Position numbers and translations under genes: made by a program
Notes under the pieces: model-generated
Database searches by the model: none
The model's input: the letters and a program-made list of their open reading frames with translations, nothing else
What the model was told of the DNA's origin: nothing
From: Sphingobacterium haloxyli
GTDB taxonomy: Bacteria > Bacteroidota > Bacteroidia > Sphingobacteriales > Sphingobacteriaceae
Direction: 5' to 3'
Length of the DNA stretch: 64,000 nucleotides
Assembly: GCF_002980525.1 (NCBI RefSeq)
Contig: NZ_PVBQ01000005.1
Span: 124,001-188,000 of the forward strand
Shown here: positions 1 to 7,299 of the stretch, one piece after another
How the letters are laid out: each line of letters opens with the position of its first letter
How positions within the stretch are numbered: position 1 is the stretch's first letter

Positions 1-292
1 TTTTGATTATATATTTGAACGGCTTATCTAGAAAAAATTCTTTCAGGACCTGATCCAATGTTGCATTTTTAACATTGATGTCTACCGGTTCTACATCGTT
101 AAAGATTTCCGGATTATAAAAAAAGCTAAAGTTGGTCTGTTTTCTTATTTCTTCCAACACAACTTTAATGCTACTGTTCTGCTTATTTAACGTGATACGC
201 TGTGCATAGGTAGCAGCGGTCACCTGAACAAATACGCAGGTTAATAATACCATGGTGATTTTCATAGCACGCATGATTGTGCAAAAATTCAT
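1..292 (-). CDS. TonB-dependent receptor with STN domain, 5' part only (cut by left edge)
   Basis: About 97 codons can be read before the window edge. The product begins MNFCTIMRAMKIT, followed by a hydrophobic signal segment and the cleavage-like ATYAQRI. Next comes an STN (secretin/TonB short N-terminal) domain with LEEIRKQTNFSFFYN and VKNATLDQVL. STN domains in the periplasm pass substrate signals from the receptor to a FecR-type anti-sigma factor. The sequence closely resembles the N-terminus of the receptor ending at 12659, so the two are paralogues. Upstream in the same direction lie FecR (417-1607) and an ECF sigma factor (1807-2391), the usual order for sigma-controlled receptors. The start at 292 is preceded by AACAAAAGT, identical to the context of the paralogue at 16267. 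The plug and barrel are outside the window, so the substrate cannot be inferred. Confidence 0.88.
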   Translation of the reverse strand, partial: MNFCTIMRAMKITMVLLTCVFVQVTAATYAQRITLNKQNSSIKVVLEEIRKQTNFSFFYNPEIFNDVEPVDINVKNATLDQVLKEFFLDKPFKYIIK

Positions 293-359
293 ACTTTTGT
301 TGAAGTTAGTTATCTAAATGATGTTTTGACTGCATTATGTTGATAAGCTTAACTATTTA

Positions 360-394
360 GCCAAGTCCCGATGGCCGTCGGGATCTGGCTTTTT
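360..394 (+). terminator. Terminator-like hairpin read on the plus strand, between FecR and the receptor
   Basis: GCCA and TCCCGA (360-371) pair with TCGGGA and TGGC (378-389) around a six-base loop, with one G-U pair and one mismatch. Five T residues follow on the plus strand (390-394). That is intrinsic-terminator shape for plus-strand transcription, yet all neighbouring genes are on the minus strand, where the tract becomes an A-run before the stem. A similar element sits at the same place in the paralogous cluster (16333-16365). It may end an antisense RNA that covers the receptor start; this is inference. Confidence 0.6.
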
Positions 395-416
395 ATTAAG
401 CGAGATAATCATCGTA

Positions 417-1607
417 CTATTCGCTCACTATCAACCTCCTTCCTTTGATTTCGATGTTTATTTCGCGGGTCGATCTTATCATCTCTATCACCGTTGGCAA
501 AGGCATGTTGCGTGATACGATACCGGAGAATTTTTTCCGTTGGAGATGTTCGGGGCAATCGATTTCTACATCATACCAGCGTGCCAGTTGTTTCAATATA
601 TTGCCTAAAGCATCTTTCTCAAAAATAAACTCCCCGTTTTTCCAAGCGATTTTCTCGTGGACATTCGCGGACTGTACACGAATTTGTTTGTCCAATAGCG
701 CTTGTTGGCCCGGTCGCAACAATACAGCATGACCGCTTTCCTTTGCTATAACCCGAACGCTCCCTTCGATAAGTGTTGTTTCCGTAAAGGATCCATCAGC
801 GTAGGCGTTCACGTTAAAATGTGTTCCTAGTACCTGTACTTCCTGTTTGGCCGTCTCTACAACAAACGGAACGTTTCCTTTTGTTGTGTTTGAAGGCAAT
901 TTTGCAACTTCAAAATAAACTTCGCCACTCATCTTTACACGTCGTTCACTGTCATTGAAGTAAATGGGGTACGTTAATGAAGATGCTGCATTCAGCCACG
1001 CTTTGGAACCGTCCGGTAAGATAATGCTGTATTGACCCCCTTTTGGCGTTTCTAGGCTATTGTAGACAATTTCTGACGCGACGGTTTTCTCAGGACTGTA
1101 AATAATCATACCATCACCTGTTTTTCGGATTTCTATACCGTCTTGTTTAATAATTTTTCCTTCATCAGCACTAGACAAAGACACCGTACTGCCATCCCCT
1201 AACCTTAAAATAGCTTTATCGCTGCCGGGGAGAATAGCCGGGATATTCGTGTCGGTGGCCAGCCTATCATCTTCCGTCTTATCCACGGAGAAGTAAAATG
1301 GCAGGCCGGCTAAGATGACGACGCCAGTGAATATTGCTGCGTAACGCATAAGCCTGAATACTGAAGATGATTTCTTGGTTTGTGTTTTCCTTATCTTGGC
1401 AAACAGCTGTTCCTTAACGCGGATGGCGTCAGCGGGCGTTATATCGTTTGGCGTTGATTCCTCCTGCACCCAATCTCCGCGTGTTAATTCTTCCAAAACC
1501 TCTTGGGCATTTGGTAATTGGAGTAACTCCTGGATACGTTCGTATTCCTTTTCTGTGAACTCCTTATCAATAAATTTTCTTAAAAGTACTTTGTCCGCTT
1601 CTTGCAT
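417..1607 (-). CDS. FecR-family anti-sigma factor
   Basis: This 396-residue inner-membrane protein should hold its partner ECF sigma factor (1807-2391) inactive until the TonB receptor signals through its STN domain. The N-terminal cytoplasmic anti-sigma region spans about residues 1-80. A single membrane helix at about 86-106 (MRYAAIFTGVVILAGLPF) follows. The periplasmic FecR domain begins near 178 with ETPKGGQYSIILPDGSKAWL, and a DUF4974-type C-terminal domain covers about 310-394 (WKNGEF, LARWYDVEI). The layout and length match Bacteroidota FecR proteins. The paralogue at 16392-17579 shares the DGSKAWLNAASSLTYP core. The gene lies 199 bases after the sigma gene and 124 bases before the receptor start. 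The ATG start at 1607 is clear. Confidence 0.94.
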   Translation of the reverse strand: MQEADKVLLRKFIDKEFTEKEYERIQELLQLPNAQEVLEELTRGDWVQEESTPNDITPADAIRVKEQLFAKIRKTQTKKSSSVFRLMRYAAIFTGVVILAGLPFYFSVDKTEDDRLATDTNIPAILPGSDKAILRLGDGSTVSLSSADEGKIIKQDGIEIRKTGDGMIIYSPEKTVASEIVYNSLETPKGGQYSIILPDGSKAWLNAASSLTYPIYFNDSERRVKMSGEVYFEVAKLPSNTTKGNVPFVVETAKQEVQVLGTHFNVNAYADGSFTETTLIEGSVRVIAKESGHAVLLRPGQQALLDKQIRVQSANVHEKIAWKNGEFIFEKDALGNILKQLARWYDVEIDCPEHLQRKKFSGIVSRNMPLPTVIEMIRSTREINIEIKGRRLIVSE

Positions 1608-1620
1608 CTGCGTCTAAATT

Positions 1621-1650
1621 TATAGAGACGGTTTTTCTAGCTTCTCTATA
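1621..1650. other. Inverted repeat in the FecR leader
   Basis: TATAGAGA at 1621-1628 and TCTCTATA at 1643-1650 form a perfect 8-base inverted repeat with a 14-base loop, just upstream of the FecR start at 1607. The other FecR gene has a related A/T-rich inverted repeat (CTTATA and TATAAG) in its leader near 17590-17610. It could be a leader hairpin or part of a promoter. Nothing else is recognised in the 199-base gap 1608-1806. Confidence 0.3.
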
Positions 1651-1806
1651 TAAGACGTACCCTTTTTGGCAGACTACCACCGATATTAAGTTCTTTTTTT
1701 TAGCGAAAAATATTTAAATGGTTGACTACCAATATTCTATTTATTTGTAAAATATGATTCGATGTTGTCGCAATATAAAAAGAAGACGGTTAGTGCGTCC
1801 GCCAGG

Positions 1807-2391
1807 CTAGGAAATCAAAAGGAGGAAAGCGAATAGATAGGTGCCGAAAGATTTAAGGCTAGAACGTAAAATCTTCAGCGCAGCAGAGATATGCCCTTCG
1901 ACGGTATGTTTGGAAATATCCATCTCCTGCGCTATTTCAGCGTATGACATGCTGTTTTCCCGACTTAATTCAAAGGCTTTCCTTCTTTGGGGGGAGAGCT
2001 TATAAAGGGTTTTCCGGTAGGCTTTTATGACATCAGCCGAATGGAGGGCGTCGTCTGGAATATCACAGGAAATCAAGCGGCTTTCATCAATGGCGTGAAT
2101 GTCAACATGTAAGGGAACTTTTTTACGTAGATGTTTTAGACATTGGAAATGTATAGCTTTAAATAGGAAGTTGGATACACTTTTCTCGATAACAATGGTT
2201 TTTCGTCTCTGCCAGATATCGAAAAGCACATCGGCGGCTAGTTCCTCTATAAGGTATTGGTCATCGAAATACCTTTTTCCTACTCTATATAGCTTGGGGA
2301 TATAACGGTCAAAGAGCTCTCCATAGGCTTTTAGATCGTCCTCTTGACAATACTCAAATAACTTGATGTCTGACAGTTTCTTGTAATCCAC
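1807..2391 (-). CDS. RNA polymerase ECF sigma factor (FecI-like)
   Basis: This 194-residue sigma-70 family protein of the extracytoplasmic-function class should direct RNA polymerase to the promoter of the linked TonB receptor. Region 2 is seen around residues 18-65 (AYGELFDRYIPKLYRVGKRY, then ADVLFDIWQRR). Region 4 lies around 128-175 (LSPQRRKAFELSR, MSYAEIAQEMDISKHTVEGH), a helix-turn-helix for the -35 element. The last residues (YLFAFLLLIS) form an unusual hydrophobic tail; the sigma factor at 17720 also ends hydrophobic (LLIVACFLSV). The predicted start is GTG at 2391, and no better in-frame ATG lies close upstream. FecR follows 199 bases downstream. The membrane-prone tail is seen directly; any role for it is a guess. 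Confidence 0.92.
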   Translation of the reverse strand: MDYKKLSDIKLFEYCQEDDLKAYGELFDRYIPKLYRVGKRYFDDQYLIEELAADVLFDIWQRRKTIVIEKSVSNFLFKAIHFQCLKHLRKKVPLHVDIHAIDESRLISCDIPDDALHSADVIKAYRKTLYKLSPQRRKAFELSRENSMSYAEIAQEMDISKHTVEGHISAALKILRSSLKSFGTYLFAFLLLIS

Positions 2392-2437
2392 GGAGTGTAT
2401 TTTTTTCGCACCGTAAAATTGGATATGATTTTTGTAT

Positions 2438-2581
2438 TTACCATGAGCAATGGATTAACTTTATATTAATTCTATATTTACCCTCTTCGTCAAACGGATC
2501 AATCTCCATCTGTAATCTCTTTCCTGCAAGAATATATTCATCAGGTGGTTGTAATAGAGCAAAAAAGGGAACACCGCCATC
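2438..2581 (-). pseudogene. Possible remnant of a coding sequence (47 codons, no start)
   Basis: Reading the minus strand from 2581 gives an open frame of 47 codons that begins straight after an in-frame TAG and ends in TAA at 2438. Its peptide includes PPDEYILAGKRLQMEI and DPFDEEGKYRINIK, which has the composition of a real soluble protein. There is no start codon before an internal ATG. A second minus-strand frame is also open for about 39 codons here, so chance is a real alternative. I do not recognise the family. Confidence 0.18.
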
Positions 2582-2608
2582 CTAAAGAAAACATATATCG
2601 TTATCATA

Positions 2609-2854
2609 TCAGGTTGTTTTTTTATTCATTTTCCTCAGGGCCAAAACGGCCATCGGACGGATTTTCTTCCTTAGTTTATTGTAGTCGACAGCGCTTTTTT
2701 CCGCTTGCGCCACCAAGTGTGCCGTACGCTGGTAAGCGTCGGTCAGCTCTCGCTCGATGCTCTGCCAATGGGCGGCATCTCCACTCTGTTCTGCCAGCAT
2801 GCGTAAGCATTCCATTAAACGTCTGTGTCCATTTCTGTCTATTCCTATTGCCAA
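2609..2854 (-). CDS. Hypothetical small basic protein (81 codons, doubtful)
   Basis: The frame runs from a TTG at 2854 to a TGA at 2609, and an in-frame TAG lies a short way upstream. The predicted peptide is charged and probably helical (AHWQSIERELTDAYQRTAH, then YNKLRKKIRP), with no signal peptide, membrane helix or recognised motif. ATG starts exist only inside it. It lies between the GC-rich hairpins after the Oar-like gene and the sigma-factor leader. It could be a small helical protein or a chance frame, and I cannot assign a function. Confidence 0.3.
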   Translation of the reverse strand: MAIGIDRNGHRRLMECLRMLAEQSGDAAHWQSIERELTDAYQRTAHLVAQAEKSAVDYNKLRKKIRPMAVLALRKMNKKTT

Positions 2855-2896
2855 TGTTACTCTTATTCTTTTGTCCTACTTCCAGATAACAATACC

Positions 2897-2957
2897 GGGC
2901 CGGCCGCTGATTTCCGGCCCGAAGTATTGTACCGCCCCGGCTGATGGAACGGGGCGG
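2897..2957 (-). terminator. Tandem GC-rich hairpins after the Oar-like receptor
   Basis: Two strong stems lie just past the receptor stop at 2974. CCGCCCCG (2932-2939) pairs with CGGGGCGG (2950-2957), and GGGCCGG (2897-2903) pairs with CCGGCCC (2914-2920). They probably end the long minus-strand operon. Neither has a good U-run on the minus strand, so the call rests on stem strength and position. Their GC content matches the unusually GC-rich gene before them. Confidence 0.5.
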
Positions 2958-2973
2958 GTTTCTTTGTATGTTA

Positions 2974-5900
2974 TTAAAACGTGTACCTCACACCCAATTG
3001 CACCTGTGCCCTGGAGTTGAAATAATCGATGCTGTACGGCCTTCCCGGATCGCTGAAAGTGAACACCGGCCAGTTGCCCGCGTTCTGCTGCGGCGGGAAC
3101 AGGGTCGGTGTCAGCCCTACCGAACTGGTCGAGTTGAACGTGTTCGGTGAGAAATACTGCACGCCCCATTCTCTGTAGAGCAGGTTGGTCAGGTTTACAA
3201 TATCCGCCGATAGGGTCAGGAACTGTCCGCTTTTGGTGACCGGCAGGTCGTGTGCCAGTCTCAGGTCCGCCTGCACGTTCCACGGTGTACGCCCGGTGTT
3301 GCGTTCCGTAAAGTCGCCCCGGCGCGATGACAGGTATTCATTGCCATCGATGAAGGTGTTGAAGGCCTGCGCCTGCTGCTGGGCGGTCTGTCCGCCGGCG
3401 ATGTCCTTGAAGTAGTTGATGGCCTCTGCCTGCGTGGGGATATAGACGAGCGATACCTGCTGGGGCAGCCCCTGTATGCTGTTGTTCACGATGCCGTAGG
3501 TGAACGGCGATCCCGACTGTGCCGAGAAGAACAGGTTGACGCTTGTACGGCCGGCGGTTTTCCAGCCATGGGTATAGCTGAAGCTGGTCACGATGCGGTG
3601 CCGGATATCGAAGTTGCTGTAGGCAAGTTTCGGATTGTTCGGTACCAGCGACTGGTTCAGCTGCCAGTTGGACTCCATCGAGTTACGTACGCCGTTGGAG
3701 ATATCCTTCGACTCGCCGAAGGTGTAGCTGGCCGTGGCATGGAGGCTTTTGTAGTTCTTTGCTATCGTCCCGGTGATGCTGTAACGATAACCTTGGTTCG
3801 TGTTGCTCAAAAGGTACACGTTGGAGAAACGGCTGTCCACCGTGCCGTCATATACGGGCTGCTGTCTTTCGTTGTCGTAACCGTACCACAGCGGATTGTC
3901 CTTTGTGTTCAGCTGCTGGAACAGTACGTCGCTGATGTTGCGGGTGTACATCCCCTCCACGGTGAACTTCCAGTCGTCTGCCGTCTGGTAGTCGATGCCC
4001 AGGCTGGTACGGAACACCTGCGGCAGCGTGAATCCGTTGTCCACCAGGTCCACCTGTGTCTGCCCGCTGTTCGGGTCGTTGATCACCGCTCCGTTTTCGG
4101 CAATGAAATCCCCCAGTCCGTTCTCGCTCGGCCGGATCGCATCCGATCCCGGCGCGAAGGGCTTCCGGTCGGCACGCTGGTCAAAAGCCCCGTAGCTGTC
4201 GCCCGTGTTGTAGTAGGCATACGCAAGCCAGGCAAACGGGATACGGCCGGTAAACAGTCCGGCCCCGCCCCGCAGTACCAGACTGCGGTCTTCGGTGGCC
4301 TCCCAGCGGAAGCCGACCCGTGGCGACAGCTGCACGCGGTTCATGAAATCATTGGAGATACGGCTGATCGGCGTGTAGCTATAGGTTGTCCCGAAATTCG
4401 GGTCGGCCCACATATCCCGTACCTTATCGCTGAGCGTCGGCATGTCCGGCAGGTGTGCAAAGTCCGCACGGAGGCCCGGGGTGACCCGGAACCTGTCGCT
4501 GATACGGATCTCGTCCTGCACGTACAGGCTGTACATGTTCACGTTGAAGTCCGCTGCCGGATTGTCGAGGATATAGTCTCTTGTGTTGTCTATATAGTTG
4601 TAGCTGCCCCTTACCCGGTAGGGGTTGTTATTGATAAAGTCATCGATGCTGTTGTAGTCCACCCGTCCGTTCCATCCGTTGACAAAGCCGTAACGGATAT
4701 TGTACAGCTCGTTGTGCGTACCCACCAGAAACTTGTGCCGCCCCGTGTTCCAGTTCAGGTTGGCCGTGACCTCCCAGGTCTGCTGCCGCATGTCGAAGAT
4801 GCTCGCCTCCCGGTCGGTACCGATATAGATGGTCGTGCCCGGCGTGCGTCCCTGTATCTGCACCTGCGGCAGCGTGGGGTCGGACAGCGGATCGCGGCGG
4901 TCGTCCACCACGGTGTAACCGATGACCGCATTGCCCGACAGCGAATTGCTGAAACGGCTTTTCAGTTCGGCTACCGTAGAGCTCTGGTTGTTCCCCTGCT
5001 CGAAGGCCATGCTCGAAAAGCGGAAATCCTGCTGGTCGCGGTCCATGTGGGTGGCCGAGCTGCGGATCGTATTGTTCCGCACGGCCAGCTGGTGCCGGTC
5101 ACTGATGTTCCAGTCGATCCGGTTGAAGAACTTGACCGATTTTGACCAGTTGGTATATAGTCCTGCCCTGCCGGCATCGAAGATGTCGCCATAGCGGCTC
5201 TGCACGGTAGAGGCGATGCTGTTTGCATCGCTTTCCGTCAGGATATGGGCCGTTTCCGCCGTACCGACCAAAAGTTGTGTGGGATCCTGACGGCGGGTGA
5301 TCTCCTGGTTGGAGAAGAAGAAAAGTTTGTCCCTGATGATCGGGAAGCCGATACGGAAACCGGCCTGGTAGTCGTAAAAGTCGCTGTTCATTGCTCCCAA
5401 TGTGCCCACACGGTCGTTTCCGGTGATGGCGGCATTGCGGCCGAAACCATAAACGGAACCTTCGACCCTGTTGGTCCCCGAACGGGTAACGGCGTTGACC
5501 GATCCGCCGGTGAAGTTACCGATCTTCACATCGTAGGGGGCCAGGTAGACCTGCATGTCCTGTATGGCGTCCAGGGAGATGGGGTTGGTGCGCGTAGAGC
5601 TCCCTGCCATGCCGGAGGTTCCGGTCTGCCCGCCCAGTGATGGTGAAAACCCGATGGCGTCGTTGTTGATGGCTCCGTCGATGGTGACGTTGTTGTAGCG
5701 GAAGTTCGTACCCCCGAAGCTGTTGTCGCGGCTGCCCTGCGGGGTGAGGCGCGTGATGTCGGTCACCGAACGGCTGACCGTCGGCATGCCCTGCACCTGC
5801 TCCCGGGAGATGTTCTGCCCGGCGCCATAGGTATCCGCACGTTCGCCCTGCGCCCGGGCGGTGACGGTCACCTCCTCCAGTGCCTCCGCAGCACCGCTCA

Positions 5901-6225
5901 GCACGAAGTCCAGCTGCTGTGCACCGCCCAGTCGGATATGGATGTCGGTACGGACATCGTCCTGCATACCGACCATCGAGGCTGTAACCGTGTAGGGTCC
6001 ACCGATGCGCATGTTGTTGATCGTATAACGTCCGTCGCCTCCTGTTGAGAGGCTGTAGCGCGTACCCGAAGGGGTATGCACAGCCGTTACCGTAGCGCCG
6101 GCGATTGCCCCGCCCGGGGCATCGGCTACCCGGCCCGTCAAGGCCCCGGAGGTTTCCTGCGTATGTGCAACATAAGGCAGCAGGCATATCAATATGGCAA
6201 AAAGCCATGTGTTCATTAGTTTCAT
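2974..6225 (-). CDS. Oar-like TonB-dependent outer-membrane receptor
   Basis: This 1083-residue outer-membrane protein starts with a signal peptide (LLPYVAHTQ), then a carboxypeptidase-regulatory-like beta-sandwich at about 25-110 (GALTGRVADAPGGAIAGATV, GGDGRYTINNMRIGGPYTV). A TonB plug follows at about 115-250 (LEEVTVTARAQG, ISREQVQGMPTVSRSVTDI), then a long barrel ending in the terminal aromatic LGVRYTF. This is the Oar/CarboxypepD-reg architecture; Oar in Myxococcus is linked to adhesion and protein export, and most homologues have no known substrate. The gene is clearly richer in G+C than its neighbours (long runs of CCG, GGC and CTG codons) and so carries a spurious long antisense frame. 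It lies 72 bases after the last FAS1 gene and is likely the end of that operon. Transfer or codon selection could explain its composition. Confidence 0.92.
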   Translation of the reverse strand: MKLMNTWLFAILICLLPYVAHTQETSGALTGRVADAPGGAIAGATVTAVHTPSGTRYSLSTGGDGRYTINNMRIGGPYTVTASMVGMQDDVRTDIHIRLGGAQQLDFVLSGAAEALEEVTVTARAQGERADTYGAGQNISREQVQGMPTVSRSVTDITRLTPQGSRDNSFGGTNFRYNNVTIDGAINNDAIGFSPSLGGQTGTSGMAGSSTRTNPISLDAIQDMQVYLAPYDVKIGNFTGGSVNAVTRSGTNRVEGSVYGFGRNAAITGNDRVGTLGAMNSDFYDYQAGFRIGFPIIRDKLFFFSNQEITRRQDPTQLLVGTAETAHILTESDANSIASTVQSRYGDIFDAGRAGLYTNWSKSVKFFNRIDWNISDRHQLAVRNNTIRSSATHMDRDQQDFRFSSMAFEQGNNQSSTVAELKSRFSNSLSGNAVIGYTVVDDRRDPLSDPTLPQVQIQGRTPGTTIYIGTDREASIFDMRQQTWEVTANLNWNTGRHKFLVGTHNELYNIRYGFVNGWNGRVDYNSIDDFINNNPYRVRGSYNYIDNTRDYILDNPAADFNVNMYSLYVQDEIRISDRFRVTPGLRADFAHLPDMPTLSDKVRDMWADPNFGTTYSYTPISRISNDFMNRVQLSPRVGFRWEATEDRSLVLRGGAGLFTGRIPFAWLAYAYYNTGDSYGAFDQRADRKPFAPGSDAIRPSENGLGDFIAENGAVINDPNSGQTQVDLVDNGFTLPQVFRTSLGIDYQTADDWKFTVEGMYTRNISDVLFQQLNTKDNPLWYGYDNERQQPVYDGTVDSRFSNVYLLSNTNQGYRYSITGTIAKNYKSLHATASYTFGESKDISNGVRNSMESNWQLNQSLVPNNPKLAYSNFDIRHRIVTSFSYTHGWKTAGRTSVNLFFSAQSGSPFTYGIVNNSIQGLPQQVSLVYIPTQAEAINYFKDIAGGQTAQQQAQAFNTFIDGNEYLSSRRGDFTERNTGRTPWNVQADLRLAHDLPVTKSGQFLTLSADIVNLTNLLYREWGVQYFSPNTFNSTSSVGLTPTLFPPQQNAGNWPVFTFSDPGRPYSIDYFNSRAQVQLGVRYTF

Positions 6226-6297
6226 TTCTGTATTTTTTCAGTAAATTTTGCTTTGTGAAAACTTCGTGTACAATGCTTTAAATTTCCTTTTCCATTA

Positions 6298-7284
6298 TTA
6301 CCGCAAAACCTGGTTAATCACATGCAATACCCCATTTCCTGCTACCACATCTGCATCGGTCAGCGCAAAATATGTATTCGTGGTACCTCTTCTCATTTGA
6401 ATGTCGAGAAACAGACCATTGGTTCTTCGGACACGGATTTCCTGCGATACACCGTCCAGCATGGTATCGGTGTAAACCGACATGGTCGATCCCGTCTCCG
6501 GGGGAACCATCAGGTAGTAGTCCTGCGCAAACTTTCGACCCCTGGAGATGTAGGCTTCCAGGAAAGCACGCAACTCCTCTGGATTTCTTTCGGCAATATC
6601 CATCATCGAGTGATATCCTAAGTTGCTCATCGCTGTATTGTTCAGGGCAAACACCGTAAACTCTTCTGTGCTGTTCAACGCTGGGAGCAGGCCGGCATGT
6701 TTGACCGCATGGTAAAAAAGCGCCAGTTCCGCATCGGAAGAAAGCGCGTCGCCCAGCTTATCAAAGATTGCCGGATGCAGAAAGCGGTCCAGCACATGCA
6801 TCACACCATTAGACGCATGCGTATCGGCACGCAATACCCGCCCGCCATTGACCGTGGTCACCGTATCTTCGCCCAGCTCTACTCGGCTTAGGTAAACGGC
6901 GGTTCCCAATATAGTTTCCAGTTCCATATTGAATGCCAACGGCTGATCCTCGATCAGCAGATCACCGGGCAGTACATGGTACTGGCACCGTACCGCAAGC
7001 TCAGATGCTGCTGAGGATACAGCGGCCTGCGTATTAAACCCGGCAGATTGAAAGGCGGCATCCGAAGGCGCCAATAAGGTATAAGGCCCCGGTTCTGCAA
7101 GCTGCGTTTCCAGCCCGGTACGGTTTAGCGCAACGGCAAGAAAACTCAACCCAAAGTTATCGCGAACCACGTAATTTAACGTGTTTCTGTCGGCTACCGG
7201 CGCTGTCGGCCCTGTGTCTTTCTGACAGGAAACCACGTTGGTCAACAGTAAAACCGCTACTATATATTTCTTAAGTGAGATCAT
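6298..7284 (-). CDS. Fasciclin (FAS1) domain lipoprotein, two domains
   Basis: A lipoprotein signal ending LLLTNVVSC is followed by QKD; acidic residues after the cysteine resemble surface-export signals of this phylum. The 328 residues hold two FAS1 folds. The first (about 37-170) shows the H1-type motif YTLLAPSDAAFQSAG and the H2-type motif NGVMHVLDRFL. The second (about 175-326) shows FTVFALNNTAMSNLG and GNGVLHVINQVL. FAS1 domains mediate adhesion or ligand binding in many organisms. The gene is the last of three tandem FAS1 lipoproteins, 15 bases after the previous one, and comes before the Oar-like receptor. Surface display as an adhesin or accessory binding protein is an inference. Confidence 0.9.
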   Translation of the reverse strand: MISLKKYIVAVLLLTNVVSCQKDTGPTAPVADRNTLNYVVRDNFGLSFLAVALNRTGLETQLAEPGPYTLLAPSDAAFQSAGFNTQAAVSSAASELAVRCQYHVLPGDLLIEDQPLAFNMELETILGTAVYLSRVELGEDTVTTVNGGRVLRADTHASNGVMHVLDRFLHPAIFDKLGDALSSDAELALFYHAVKHAGLLPALNSTEEFTVFALNNTAMSNLGYHSMMDIAERNPEELRAFLEAYISRGRKFAQDYYLMVPPETGSTMSVYTDTMLDGVSQEIRVRRTNGLFLDIQMRRGTTNTYFALTDADVVAGNGVLHVINQVLR

Positions 7285-7299
7285 CTTTTCGTCCTTTTC

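Larger units (their letters stand above)
2392..2973. other. 582-base stretch without a confident gene
   Basis: Between the sigma factor and the Oar-like receptor there is no gene that I can support firmly. The stretch contains one open minus-strand frame with a TTG start (2609-2854), a 47-codon open frame without a start codon (2438-2581) and tandem GC-rich hairpins (2897-2957). The promoter of the sigma operon is presumably in 2392-2600, but no clean TAnnTTTG box was found there. Confidence 0.6.

Noticed and set aside
2545-2889. Plus-strand frame of 114 codons in the intergenic stretch
   Set aside because: The composition is irregular, rich in Cys, Ser and Pro, and it overlaps the doubtful minus-strand ORF and the hairpins; no promoter or homology-like motif was seen.
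3568-5145. Long plus-strand open frame of 525 codons opposite the Oar-like receptor
   Set aside because: It mirrors a clear receptor gene with all domains. The long antisense frame follows from the GC-rich codon usage, and its product is valine/arginine-rich with no domain.
5516-6208. Second minus-strand frame of 230 codons in the N-terminal part of the Oar-like gene
   Set aside because: It is out of frame with the receptor, and its product is rich in Arg, Gly and His, typical of a GC-driven shadow frame.
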